Below are positions 48,512-56,434 of a stretch of DNA of 64,000 nt, in pieces. Under the pieces are notes generated by a model. The model made no database searches. It worked only from the letters and a program-made list of their open reading frames with translations, and was not told where the DNA came from. The position numbers were made by a program, and so were the translations under genes. The first letter of the stretch is position 1. Each line of letters begins with the position of its first letter. The stretch spans positions 3,658,001 through 3,722,000 of the forward strand of contig NZ_BLPG01000001.1 in NCBI RefSeq assembly GCF_011764445.1. The letters run 5' to 3'. This DNA is from Phytohabitans rumicis (GTDB lineage Bacteria; Actinomycetota; Actinomycetes; Mycobacteriales; Micromonosporaceae).

Positions 48512-48539
48512 CCCCGCTCGGGGCACACCCGAGCAGGGG
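48512..48539 (-). terminator. Hairpin between hadB and tRNA-Trp
   Basis: CCCCGCTCGGG and CCCGAGC-A-GGGG pair with one bulge and a 5-nt loop, about 60 nt beyond the hadB stop codon. It separates the hadAB transcript from the tRNA and secE unit. Confidence 0.55.
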
Positions 48540-48601
48540 TCACTACCCCACGGCGGACCAGTGTACGGGTAGCCGCCGGAGTTTCCCAACACCGGTACCC
48601 G

Positions 48602-48997
48602 CTAAGGACTTTCACGACGGACGATCGCCCGTGCCTGGGACAGCACCTTTTCCCCGTGACAGGTCGCGGTGATCTCGATCCGCGTGTCGCCGCCCTCGGT
48701 TTCGCCCTTCACGACGCCGCTCACCTGGACCTCGGTGCCCTCGTCGTCGTCCGGCACCGGCACCGGCCGGGAGAACCGCACGCTGTACTCCACCACCGCG
48801 TCCGGCGCGCCCGCCCACGCGGTGACCGCGCGGCCGACCAGCGCCATGGTGAACATCCCGTGCGCGATCACGCCGGGCAGGCCGACCTTGGTCGCGATCC
48901 GCTCGCTCCAGTGGATGGGGTTGAAGTCGCCCGACGCGCCCGCGTAGCGGACCAGGTCCGCGCGGGTCACCCGGTAGGTCTGCACCGGCAGATCCAT
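48602..48997 (-). CDS. MaoC-like hot-dog dehydratase, HadB type
   Basis: The 131-residue single hot-dog protein has the hydratase motif YAGASGDFNPIHWSERIA (the D and H of the catalytic dyad) near residue 18, and GVIAHGMFTMALVG. In mycobacteria the partner pair HadA/HadB dehydrates 3-hydroxyacyl-ACP in type II fatty acid elongation. It lies 1 nt after the hadA-like gene, so the two probably form a heterodimer. The exact acyl substrate here is inferred only. Confidence 0.85.
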   Translation of the reverse strand: MDLPVQTYRVTRADLVRYAGASGDFNPIHWSERIATKVGLPGVIAHGMFTMALVGRAVTAWAGAPDAVVEYSVRFSRPVPVPDDDEGTEVQVSGVVKGETEGGDTRIEITATCHGEKVLSQARAIVRRESP

Positions 48998-48998
48998 C

Positions 48999-49445
48999 TC
49001 AGCCCTCCCCGCGTACGACGAGCTTGGACCAGACGCTGACCACCGGCTCGCCGGCGGTCGTGGTGACGTCGGTCCGAGTGGTCAGGAACTCGTGTCCACC
49101 GCGGGAGATGATCTCCTCGATGGTGTTGACGCAGACCAGCTCGTCGCCCGCCACCACCGCGCGGGTGTACGCGAAGCGCTGCTCGCCGTGCACCACCCGG
49201 CTGTAGTCCACGCCCAGCTCGGGGTCGTCGACGATCTGCCGGCTCGCGGCCATGGTGATGACGACCGGGAACGTGGGTGGCGCCACGACATCCGCGTAGC
49301 CGCCGGCGCGGGCTGCCTCCGGATCGAGGTACAGCGCGTCGTCCGCGCCGATCGCGCGCGCGAACTCACGGATCTTCTCGCGACCAACCTGGTACGGAGC
49401 GGTCGGCGGATATGTCCGGCCGACGAAGGAGAGGTCCAAGGGCAT
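48999..49445 (-). CDS. MaoC-like dehydratase subunit, HadA/UPF0336 type
   Basis: Start ATG 49445 (MPLDLSFVGRTYPPTAPYQV) gives 148 residues of hot-dog fold, with GREKIREFARAIGADDALY, VVAPPTFPVVITM and GEQRFAYTRAVVAGDEL. This matches the HadA family, which lacks the full catalytic motif and pairs with HadB. It lies between rpmG and hadB, as in mycobacteria and other actinobacteria. Confidence 0.85.
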   Translation of the reverse strand: MPLDLSFVGRTYPPTAPYQVGREKIREFARAIGADDALYLDPEAARAGGYADVVAPPTFPVVITMAASRQIVDDPELGVDYSRVVHGEQRFAYTRAVVAGDELVCVNTIEEIISRGGHEFLTTRTDVTTTAGEPVVSVWSKLVVRGEG

Positions 49446-49512
49446 GCCAGCGAACCTACCGCCAGCGGGTGCCCTCGCGCTCAGCGCGTCTCGCACTGAG
49501 CCCGATGACCGC

Positions 49513-49680
49513 TTAGCGAGTCTCGCGGTGTGCGGTGTGCTTGCCGCAGCGCGGGCAGAACTTCTTCAGCTCGATGCGGTCCGGGTCGTTACGACGGTTC
49601 TTGCGCGTGATGTAGTTGCGCTCTTTGCACTCCACACACGCCATAGTGATCTTGGGACGGACGTCGGTCGCCTTAGCCAC
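49513..49680 (-). CDS. rpmG: 50S ribosomal protein L33, zinc type
   Basis: The 55-residue frame from GTG 49680 reads [20 protein letters not shown], then [20 protein letters not shown], then [14 protein letters not shown]. It keeps both cysteine pairs of the zinc-binding form. The longer upstream frame lacks support. Confidence 0.95.
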   Translation of the reverse strand: MAKATDVRPKITMACVECKERNYITRKNRRNDPDRIELKKFCPRCGKHTAHRETR

Positions 49681-49746
49681 GGCGGAGTGCCTTCCTCGTC
49701 GACTTGCTCGTTTACCGGCACGCAAGCGTACCCGGACACGCGAAGC

Positions 49747-49768
49747 GGACGCCAGCGGGGTGGCGTCC
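49747..49768 (-). terminator. Hairpin downstream of tRNA-Met
   Basis: GGACGCC (49747-49753) and GGCGTCC (49762-49768) form a 7-bp stem with an 8-nt loop, 12 nt beyond the tRNA-Met 3' end and before rpmG. There is no T run. Confidence 0.5.
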
Positions 49769-49780
49769 GTTACGTTTGCG

Positions 49781-49853
49781 TAGCGGTGGCCGGACTTGAA
49801 CCGGCGACACAGCGATTATGAGCCGCTTGCTCTGCCATCTGAGCTACACCGCC
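49781..49853 (-). tRNA. tRNA-Met (elongator, anticodon CAT)
   Basis: A 73-nt cloverleaf is present on the minus strand, with acceptor GGCGGTG/CACCGCT (one G-U pair), a TAGCTCAG D-arm start, CTCATAA anticodon loop and GGTTCAAGTCC T loop. It has a closed 1-72 pair and lacks the three G-C pairs of initiator tRNA, so it is taken as elongator Met. Confidence 0.93.
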
Positions 49854-49877
49854 GTGATGGGTCAAGTAGACCCTCTG

Positions 49878-49950
49878 AGCCCCCTTACGGAATCGAACCG
49901 TAGACCTTCTCCTTACCATGGAGACGCTCTGCCGACTGAGCTAAGGGGGC
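49878..49950 (-). tRNA. tRNA-Thr (anticodon GGT)
   Basis: A 73-nt cloverleaf is present on the minus strand, with acceptor GCCCCCT/AGGGGGC, an anticodon loop containing GGT, T loop GGTTCGATTCC and discriminator T. It lies 24 nt upstream of tRNA-Met, probably in one transcript. Confidence 0.95.
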
Positions 49951-50022
49951 GCGTGCGCCTGGGTAAGAGTACACGGCGCCCTCCGCCTCACGAAATCGGA
50001 TAGCCGTGTCGCAGCATGCGGT

Positions 50023-52590
50023 CTAGGTCACGGCGCGCAGCCTGCGGACCTCGCCCAACGGCGTCGGTTCGGCCTCGGTGCGGGCGCCGAACCACGCCTC
50101 CAGCCGCTCGTACGGCAGCGGGCGGCTGAACAGGAAACCCTGGCCGATCTCGCAGCCCATCTCCTTGAGCAGCTCGAGCGTCAGCTCGCTCTCCACGCCC
50201 TCGGCGACCACGGTCAGCCCGAACTGCAACGACAGCGCGACCACGGCCCGCACGATCGCCAGATCGCCCGCGTCCGTCGCCATCCCCTGCACGAACGACC
50301 GGTCGATCTTCACCTCGTGCACCGGCAGCCGCCGCAGGTACGACAGCGACGAGTACCCGGTGCCGAAGTCGTCCACCGACAGCCGTACCCCCAGGTCACG
50401 GAGCCGGCGTAGGGTGGGCAACGGGCGGTCGTTCGGGCCGACGACGCCGTCTTCCTTGATCTCGAAGGTCACCTGCTCGGGCGCCACGCCGTACTCCCGC
50501 AGGAGCGCGTCGACGCGGCCCGGGAAACCCGGGTCGACCAGCGTACGCGGGGAGAGATTGACCGCGACGGACAGCGGGCGGTCCGCGTCGGCCCACTCCC
50601 GGCAGCGCCGCAGCCCTTCCTTGAGGACCGCCTCGGTGAGCCGGCCGAGCTGGCCGGTGTGCTCCGCCACCGCGACGAAGTCCTCCGGGGCGACCGCGCC
50701 GTGCGCCGGATGCTCCCAGCGGGCCAGGCACTCCACCCCGACCAGCCGGCGGTCGGTCAGCGTCACCTTCGGCTGGAAGTAGACCTCCAGCTCGTCGTTG
50801 TCGAGGGCGCGGCGCAGATCGCCGGCCAGCTCCAGCCGGCGCACCGACCGCGACTCCAGGCCGGCGCTGAAGAGCTGCACCCCACCGGGCACGGACTTCG
50901 CGGCGGTCGTCGCCACGTCGGCCCGCTGCAGCAGCGTCGCCGGATCGCTTCCATGATCCGGGTGTACGACGACGCCGACGGCTGTGTCGACGTCGATGGT
51001 CAGCGTGCCGAACTTGATCGGGTCGCGGACCTGCTCGCGCAGCTCGACGGCCAGCAGGGTGGCCGCGTCGGCGCTCTCCGAACGCAGCGTCACCACGAAC
51101 TCGTCGCCACCCACCCGGCCCACCAGGGCCGCCGGCGGGGCGAACGCGCGCAGCCGCTTGGCGACCTCGGCGAGCAGCTTGTCGCCGGCGGCGTGGCCGA
51201 GCGACTCGTTCACGTCGCGCAGCCGGTCGACGTCGAAGAGCAGCACCGCGACCACCTCGCCGGGCGCCCGGACGATGACCGACTCCTCCAGCGCCTCGGT
51301 GATCCGCCGCCGGTTGGCCAGCGCGGTGAGCCCGTCGTGGTACGCGTCGTAGCGCAGCCGGTCGACCAGCCGCGAATTTTCCACCGCGACGCCGGCGTGC
51401 GCGGCAATCGTCTCCAGCACGCGGACGTGGCCGGACGTGAAGTCGCCGATGTCGCCGAGCCGGTTGACCACCTCGAGCGTCCCGATGACCGCCTTGCCCG
51501 AACGGAGCGGGGTGACGATCAGGTCCTTGACTCCGCTCTCGCGCAGCGCCTGGCGCAGCGCGTCGTCGGCCTCGAACCGCGACCCCGCCGCCACCGTACG
51601 GCCGCCCGCCTCCTGCGCCCGGGCCCGGACGAGCGCCGGCGTCGGCACGACGTCGAGCAGCCCCGAGTCGTCGACCCGGGCGGAGAGCAGCACCTCAGGG
51701 TGCCGGCCCTGCGCCGGCAGCCACAGCGCCGCGTACTCCGCCTGCACCAACGCGCGGACCCGGAAGAGCAGGTCGTCGGCGAGCCCGCCGTCCTGGCCAC
51801 CCTTGCCGATCGCCCGGCTCAGGTCGTACAGCTCGGAGAGCATGCGGTGCTGGCCCAGGAACTGCGCGTACGAGCGGTACATGAGCAGCATGACCACGGC
51901 CAGGCCCAGCACCAGCAGGGCCGACCACGGGGTCACCTTGAGGACGAGCAGCACGATCAACCCGACCGCGACGTTGACCCCCACGGTCATGAGCAGCATG
52001 CGGTATCCGGTCCGGACGACCTCACGCCCGGCCGCGAGCCCTTGGATGACGGCGAAGACGCCGACCACCGAGACGAAGGTGGCCAGCGTGTACGTGGCGA
52101 CGGCGGCGAACAGGATCCCCCACGTGCCCGGCCCGACGCCCCGCATCGGGGGCAGCGCCAACAGCACCACGCCAGCGAGCGCGGTCGCGGCCGCAGCCCT
52201 GGCCACGTTGAACCAGAGCTTGACGGGCGGGAGCCGGCGGCGCAGCTGACCCACCAGCGCGGCGATCGTGAAGACCAGCACCACCACCACGGGTGGCAGG
52301 AAGAAGAACGCCAGCACCATCGGGATCTCGGTGACCACGACGGTGACGCCGTCCCGGCGTACGACGAAGGGAAGGATGACCACCTCGACGCCGACCGTGA
52401 TCGCCAGCAGCAGAGCCGCTACGGCGAGATCATTACCGGTGACGGAGTCATCGACCAGCGCCAAGCCGGTCGTCAGGATGACAGCGAAAAGCCCCAGTGG
52501 GCCCGTGATCAACCAGGCATCCTCGGCCGTGCGTCGTCTGGGCGCCTGCCGCGAAGACATGCCAATCAGGGAGTCGAGGAGACGGACCAC
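50023..52590 (-). CDS. Membrane-bound GAF-GGDEF-EAL cyclic-di-GMP protein
   Basis: In order, the 855-residue protein has about seven membrane segments (residues 27-240), a GAF domain (about 265-405), a GGDEF domain with intact GRVGGDEF near 492-499, and an EAL domain. The EAL domain has ECLARW in place of EALLRW (about 620), then FEIKED, DDFGTGYSSL (740-749), KIDRSFV and VAEGVE. Diguanylate cyclase activity is therefore likely. Phosphodiesterase activity is plausible, with key acidic residues kept but the signature varied. The GTG at 52590 overlaps the small gene upstream by 25 nt, and an ATG at 52560 is the alternative start. Confidence 0.92.
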   Translation of the reverse strand: MVRLLDSLIGMSSRQAPRRRTAEDAWLITGPLGLFAVILTTGLALVDDSVTGNDLAVAALLLAITVGVEVVILPFVVRRDGVTVVVTEIPMVLAFFFLPPVVVVLVFTIAALVGQLRRRLPPVKLWFNVARAAAATALAGVVLLALPPMRGVGPGTWGILFAAVATYTLATFVSVVGVFAVIQGLAAGREVVRTGYRMLLMTVGVNVAVGLIVLLVLKVTPWSALLVLGLAVVMLLMYRSYAQFLGQHRMLSELYDLSRAIGKGGQDGGLADDLLFRVRALVQAEYAALWLPAQGRHPEVLLSARVDDSGLLDVVPTPALVRARAQEAGGRTVAAGSRFEADDALRQALRESGVKDLIVTPLRSGKAVIGTLEVVNRLGDIGDFTSGHVRVLETIAAHAGVAVENSRLVDRLRYDAYHDGLTALANRRRITEALEESVIVRAPGEVVAVLLFDVDRLRDVNESLGHAAGDKLLAEVAKRLRAFAPPAALVGRVGGDEFVVTLRSESADAATLLAVELREQVRDPIKFGTLTIDVDTAVGVVVHPDHGSDPATLLQRADVATTAAKSVPGGVQLFSAGLESRSVRRLELAGDLRRALDNDELEVYFQPKVTLTDRRLVGVECLARWEHPAHGAVAPEDFVAVAEHTGQLGRLTEAVLKEGLRRCREWADADRPLSVAVNLSPRTLVDPGFPGRVDALLREYGVAPEQVTFEIKEDGVVGPNDRPLPTLRRLRDLGVRLSVDDFGTGYSSLSYLRRLPVHEVKIDRSFVQGMATDAGDLAIVRAVVALSLQFGLTVVAEGVESELTLELLKEMGCEIGQGFLFSRPLPYERLEAWFGARTEAEPTPLGEVRRLRAVT

Positions 52591-52721
52591 TCAAACCCGG
52601 CGAGCGGTGCGCTCCATTCGAACCCCATGGTGGTGAACCCGCCAGACCCCGCGACCACGCCGATCGCGAAGGCCAGCGCGAGAGCCAAGCCGGCCAAGCG
52701 GCCTAGTCTGCCTGCACGCAT
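52566..52721 (-). CDS. Tiny secreted or membrane peptide with two GFEW repeats
   Basis: The 51-codon frame from ATG 52721 is preceded by ACAGGAGCG at good spacing. It encodes a basic start (MRAGRLGRLAG), a hydrophobic stretch of about 18 residues (LALALAFAIGVVAGSGGF) and an extracytoplasmic tail that repeats GFEWS twice about 10 residues apart. It overlaps or nearly abuts the GGDEF-EAL gene, implying coupled translation. I do not recognise a named family. A signal peptide or single-pass peptide linked to cyclic-di-GMP signalling is an inference. Confidence 0.6.
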   Translation of the reverse strand: MRAGRLGRLAGLALALAFAIGVVAGSGGFTTMGFEWSAPLAGFEWSVSSTP

Positions 52722-53148
52722 CGAACGCTCCTGTCGGGGTAACCGCATGTGACTGCCATCTAAGATGGTGAAGCCCATCGTGCCACACCTACGGCTCGTG
52801 ACACATCCTGATCCGCCGCTAAGAACCACACTGCGCAAAAACATGTCTGAACGGCTGATCGAAAGCTTAGGTAGTCATTAGGGCCCCACCTGCAACGGGA
52901 GTTTACGCAGCCCCGGGCCCGTTGGCGAGCCCCGTCCGCGGTGTTGAGAAAGACCCGATTTTCCCGTCTCCAAGTCGGAGCAAGACTCACTTTTGTGCGT
53001 GATTTGCGGAGCTTCGCCACTCGGTCTCGTTTGTCCGTAGCTCGCCGCATCGGTCCGTTACGGAGGGCTCGTTCCCTGTATGCCACTTACGCCCCTCAGC
53101 TCCGCAGGCCCGGGTGCGGCGTCCACTGTGGTCGGCGACGGCAACGGG
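52722..53148. other. Gene-free region upstream of the GFEW peptide gene
   Basis: No frame here has a credible start site and recognisable product. It is less GC-rich than its surroundings in places (for example 52800-52880) and probably holds the promoter of the peptide and GGDEF-EAL genes. I could not settle a promoter. A TAAA-16-GGCCCTAA arrangement on the minus strand near 52882-52909 is only a weak match to WhiG/FliA-type sites. Confidence 0.4.
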
Positions 53149-53182
53149 AAAGCCCCCGCCAGCGTCGGCTGACGGGGGCTTT
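53149..53182 (-). terminator. Terminator of tRNA-Tyr
   Basis: Arms of 15 nt with an AAAGCCCCCG core pair with one mismatch around a 4-nt loop. They lie 12 nt beyond the tRNA 3' end. A short T run is present on either strand, so it could work both ways. Confidence 0.75.
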
Positions 53183-53193
53183 TGCCCAGCAAG

Positions 53194-53274
53194 TGGCGGG
53201 TAGAGGATTCGAACCTCTGTAGCTTTCGCGACGGATTTACAGTCCGCTCCCATTGGCCGCTCGGGCAACCCGCC
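53194..53274 (-). tRNA. tRNA-Tyr (anticodon GTA)
   Basis: An 81-nt class II tRNA is present on the minus strand, with acceptor GGCGGGT/ACCCGCC, anticodon loop CTGTAAA, a long variable arm (GTCGCGAAAGCTAC region), T loop GGTTCGAATCC and discriminator A. CCA is not encoded. Confidence 0.96.
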
Positions 53275-53410
53275 TAGGGCGTGCCGCCACGGCGATCGCG
53301 GCAGCGGAAGCAAGGATAGCGGTTGCACCGGCCCATCACGCAACCGGGTACGGTCGGCATGTCACGGCCCCGAGAACATCTTCATATCGTCGCAAAGCAG
53401 GAGCATGACC

Positions 53411-53905
53411 ATGGCAGCCAACCCGTCGTTCGACATCGTCAGCAAGGTCGACCGGCAGGAGGTCGACAACGCCCTCCGGCAGGCGGAGAAGGAGCTCACG
53501 ACGCGCTTCGACTTCCGCGGCACTGGGGCCCAGATCTCCTGGTCGGGCGAGGAAGCGGTCAGCCTCCAGGCGGAGACCGAAGACCGGGCCAAGGCCGCCC
53601 TCGAGGTCTTCAAGGACAAGCTGGTCAAGCGCAACATCTCGCTCAAGGCGCTGGACGCGGGCGAGCCCCGGACGTCCGGCAAGACCACCAAGATCGACTG
53701 CACGATCGTCCAGGGCATCGACCAGGAGAAGGCGAAGGCCATCGGGAAGAAGATCCGCGACGAGGGCCCCAAGGGCGTTCAGGCGCAGATCCAGGGCGAC
53801 CAGCTGCGCGTCACCGGCAAGAAGAAGGACGACCTGCAGGCCGTGATCGCGCTGCTCAAGGAGTCGGACTTCGGGATCGCCCTGCAGTTCACAAATTACC
53901 GGTAG
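53411..53905 (+). CDS. YajQ family nucleotide-binding protein
   Basis: The 164-residue product from ATG 53411 (AGGAG 7 nt upstream, better spaced than the ATG at 53405) begins [20 protein letters not shown]. It contains TRFDFRGTG, the [19 protein letters not shown] core and ends [12 protein letters not shown]. YajQ proteins are two-domain RRM-like nucleotide binders, and some bind cyclic-di-GMP in other bacteria. That is suggestive next to a GGDEF-EAL gene but unproven. Its last 17 bases overlap the convergent MFS gene. Confidence 0.93.
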   Translation: MAANPSFDIVSKVDRQEVDNALRQAEKELTTRFDFRGTGAQISWSGEEAVSLQAETEDRAKAALEVFKDKLVKRNISLKALDAGEPRTSGKTTKIDCTIVQGIDQEKAKAIGKKIRDEGPKGVQAQIQGDQLRVTGKKKDDLQAVIALLKESDFGIALQFTNYR

Positions 53906-55184
53906 CGGCCAGCGTCCGGTCGATCCGGGCGGTGGCGTGCGCGTCCGCGCGGGCGATCGCGCCGGAGGGCACGCCGGCGACTAGCGCGGCCATGCCGACG
54001 GCCGCGCCGGCGAAGAGGAACGCCCACGGTACGCCGCCGGGCTGGTCCACGATCAGCCCGGCGACCGATCCGCCGACCGCCGTGAACGCCACCGCCACGG
54101 TCACCACCCAGGTGTACGCCTCGTTCAGCATGCTGCCCGGGGCGATCCGCCCGACCATGTTGTTCTCCACGGTCAGCGCGGGCGCGATGGTGGCTCCGCC
54201 GAAGGCCAGTGCCAGGCCGAGCGCGACCGGGCTGGGCATGGCGCTGAAGAGCACGAAGGACGCCGCGACCCCGCCCAGCAGCAACGCGAACTGCCGGGCC
54301 TGGTTGCGCGCCGGCCGACGGGTGCCGAACCAGAACCCGCCGGCGGCGCTGCCCAGCGCCCACACCGCGAGCAGGACACCGCCGAGGCTGTCCCCGTCGC
54401 TATGCCGGCTGGCGTACGCGGGCACGATCACTCCGGCGGCGCCGAAGGCGGTGCCGAGGCCGGCGACGCACACCAGCAGCGCCGGGAATCCGCCGATCCG
54501 CAGCGGCCCGAGCCCGCGCGCCCGCGCGTCGTGCGGGTGGCGGCGCCAGCCGCGCATCGCGGCGCCGCGGGCGACGGTCACCGTGCCCACGAGGGTGAGG
54601 ACCGCCGCGCCGACGAGGGCCGCCGCCGCGTTGGACACCAGCACGAAGCCGGCCACCAGCAGCGGCCCGATCACGAAAACCAGCTCGAACAGCGAGGTCT
54701 CCGCGGCCAGCGCGGCGCCGCGTAGGTGATGACGGCCGCCGCCGGGCTCGGTCAGGTCGTTCCAGGCACCGCGGATCGCGGCGGTCAGCGGCGGGTACGT
54801 CGCACCGGCCACCCCCGAGGCCACGAACGTGAGCGGTAGCGCCTCGGCCCGGCTGGCGACCAGCAGGACGGCCAGTGCCACCGGGTGGGCGATGCCGGTC
54901 ACCAGGAGTACGGGGGACGGCCCGATCCGGTCGGCGATGCGCCCCGCGACGGGGCTGAGCGCGGCGCCGGCGACCGCGTAGATCCCGCCGGCGATGGCGG
55001 CCGGCGTGTACCGACCGGTGACGTCCTCGACCAGCAGGAGCAGGGCCAGCGTGGTCATGCCGATGCCGAGCCGGGCGATGATTCCGACGATCAGGAGGAC
55101 CGGGGCTCCGGGGATTCGCCACACCGCTAGGTACTGGCGCAACGCAGCCACAGCCGACCTCCCGTGTAATGACCGACGGCCCAT
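53889..55184 (-). CDS. Major facilitator superfamily transporter
   Basis: The 431-residue protein has about 12 hydrophobic segments and the MFS loop 2-3 motif [13 protein letters not shown] near residue 85. This is the layout of drug- and metabolite-efflux permeases of actinobacteria. The substrate is unknown. The first 15 residues are basic. It converges on yajQ, and copy 4 of the palindromic element lies just upstream of its start. Confidence 0.85.
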   Translation of the reverse strand: MGRRSLHGRSAVAALRQYLAVWRIPGAPVLLIVGIIARLGIGMTTLALLLLVEDVTGRYTPAAIAGGIYAVAGAALSPVAGRIADRIGPSPVLLVTGIAHPVALAVLLVASRAEALPLTFVASGVAGATYPPLTAAIRGAWNDLTEPGGGRHHLRGAALAAETSLFELVFVIGPLLVAGFVLVSNAAAALVGAAVLTLVGTVTVARGAAMRGWRRHPHDARARGLGPLRIGGFPALLVCVAGLGTAFGAAGVIVPAYASRHSDGDSLGGVLLAVWALGSAAGGFWFGTRRPARNQARQFALLLGGVAASFVLFSAMPSPVALGLALAFGGATIAPALTVENNMVGRIAPGSMLNEAYTWVVTVAVAFTAVGGSVAGLIVDQPGGVPWAFLFAGAAVGMAALVAGVPSGAIARADAHATARIDRTLAATGNL

Positions 55185-55206
55185 CCGTCCCTAACGTACC
55201 GTCCGC

Positions 55207-55308
55207 GATCAAGGAGTTTTTCGCCGATCAAGGGCGAACGGCCGTGGATCGGAGATCAAAGCACGGCCGTATGCCCTTGATCGACGGGAAAGCCCTTGAT
55301 CGACGCGG
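55207..55308. repeat. GATCAAGG palindromic element, copy 4 (orientation A)
   Basis: Both outer arms (GATCAAGGAGTTTTTC and the complement-like GGGAAAGCCCTTGATC) and both inner arms are present around a GGATCGGAGATCAAAGC loop. It lies 22 bp upstream of the MFS start codon and 140 bp past the htpX stop, between two genes on the same strand, so it is not confined to convergent gene ends. Confidence 0.88.
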
Positions 55309-55316
55309 AAAGGGCC

Positions 55317-55386
55317 CGCGCGAAGAACGGGCAACGCGCGAAGAACGGGCAACGCGCGGAGAGCGGGCAACGCGCGGAGAGCGGAC
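55317..55386. repeat. 18-bp tandem repeat, about four units
   Basis: Units CGCGCGAAGAACGGGCAA (twice, identical) and CGCGCGGAGAGCGGGCAA (one full, one partial) follow directly after palindromic element copy 4. No gene is supported across them. Confidence 0.85.
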
Positions 55387-55448
55387 GGGCGGGACATGTA
55401 GGGGCCCGCGCGGGGAGGGAGGCGCCCCGCGCGGGCGAGGGAGGGGGG

Positions 55449-56330
55449 CTACATGCGCTGGACGGGGCCGGCGTTGGCGGCCATCTGCTCCAGCCGGCGG
55501 ACGCGCTCCTCCATGGGCGGGTGGGTGGAGAAGAGGGACGCGATGCCGCCACCCCGGAACGGGTTGTCGATCATCAGGTGGGCGGTGGTCGTCAGCTGCC
55601 CGCTGGGCGGGAGCGGCATCTTCTGCGTGCCGTAGTGGATCTTGCGGAGGGCGGAGGCCAGGGCCAGCGGGTCGTTGGTCAGGCTGGCGCCGGACGCGTC
55701 GGCCTGGTACTCGCGGCTGCGGCTGATCGCCAGCTGGATCACCGAGGCGGCGATCGGGCCGAGGATCACCATGAGCAGCAGGACGGCCGGGTTGACGCCG
55801 TCGTCATCGTCGCCGCCGAGCGGGATGAAGAGCGCCAGGTTGGCGACGAACGTGATGATGGTGGCGAGCGCGCCGGCCACGCTGGAGATCAGGATGTCGC
55901 GGTTGTAGACGTGCGACAGTTCGTGGCCGATGACGCCGCGCAGCTCGCGGTAGTCGAGAATCTGCGTGATGCCCTGGGTCACCGCGACCGCCGCGTGCTT
56001 CGGGCTACGGCCGGTGGCGAACGCGTTGGGCTGCATCGTCGGGCTCACGTACAGGCGGGGCATGGGCTGGCCGGCCTGGGTCGAGAGCTCCCGGACCATC
56101 TGGTAGAGCGCGGGGAACTGGGCCTCGGTGACCGGCTGGGCCCGCATCGAGCGCAGCGCGATCTTGTCGGACCAGAAGTAGCTGACGGCGTTGATGCCCA
56201 GCGCGATCACCACGGCGATCATGAGACCGCCGCTGCCGCCGAGCCAGTAACCAAGGGCCAGGACGATACCGGAGAGCAGGCCGAGCAGGGCGGCCGTCTT
56301 GAGACCGTTCCAGTGGCTGTGCACTTTCAC
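55449..56330 (-). CDS. htpX: Membrane zinc metalloprotease HtpX
   Basis: HtpX degrades damaged membrane proteins under stress. The 293-residue protein has two N-terminal membrane segments (residues 12-55), the zinc motif GHELSHVYN with HEXXH near residue 135, two further hydrophobic segments, and the third ligand in [10 protein letters not shown]. It follows nuoN by 104 nt in the same direction. Confidence 0.94.
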   Translation of the reverse strand: MKVHSHWNGLKTAALLGLLSGIVLALGYWLGGSGGLMIAVVIALGINAVSYFWSDKIALRSMRAQPVTEAQFPALYQMVRELSTQAGQPMPRLYVSPTMQPNAFATGRSPKHAAVAVTQGITQILDYRELRGVIGHELSHVYNRDILISSVAGALATIITFVANLALFIPLGGDDDDGVNPAVLLLMVILGPIAASVIQLAISRSREYQADASGASLTNDPLALASALRKIHYGTQKMPLPPSGQLTTTAHLMIDNPFRGGGIASLFSTHPPMEERVRRLEQMAANAGPVQRM

Positions 56331-56434
56331 TCACTCCTTCAGCACCCGGGACCTCTACGGGCCCGGCAACCCGTTCAACAACGGGCCACCCTCCCCATCA
56401 TCCGCGTACCGCTGTGAGTTGGCTGAGAGACCGT

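Noticed and set aside
52882-52909. WhiG/FliA-type promoter (TAAA-N16-GGCCCTAA, minus strand)
   Set aside because: Only five of eight -10 positions match GCCGATAA. This is too weak to annotate.
52845-53060. Possible cyclic-di-GMP riboswitch upstream of the GGDEF-EAL gene
   Set aside because: An ACGCACAAAAG string on the minus strand recalls the class I aptamer start, but the GAAAGG and GACGCAAAGC parts of the core are missing.
55317-55386. Possible CRISPR array
   Set aside because: The 18-bp units are directly contiguous with no spacers, and no cas genes are near.
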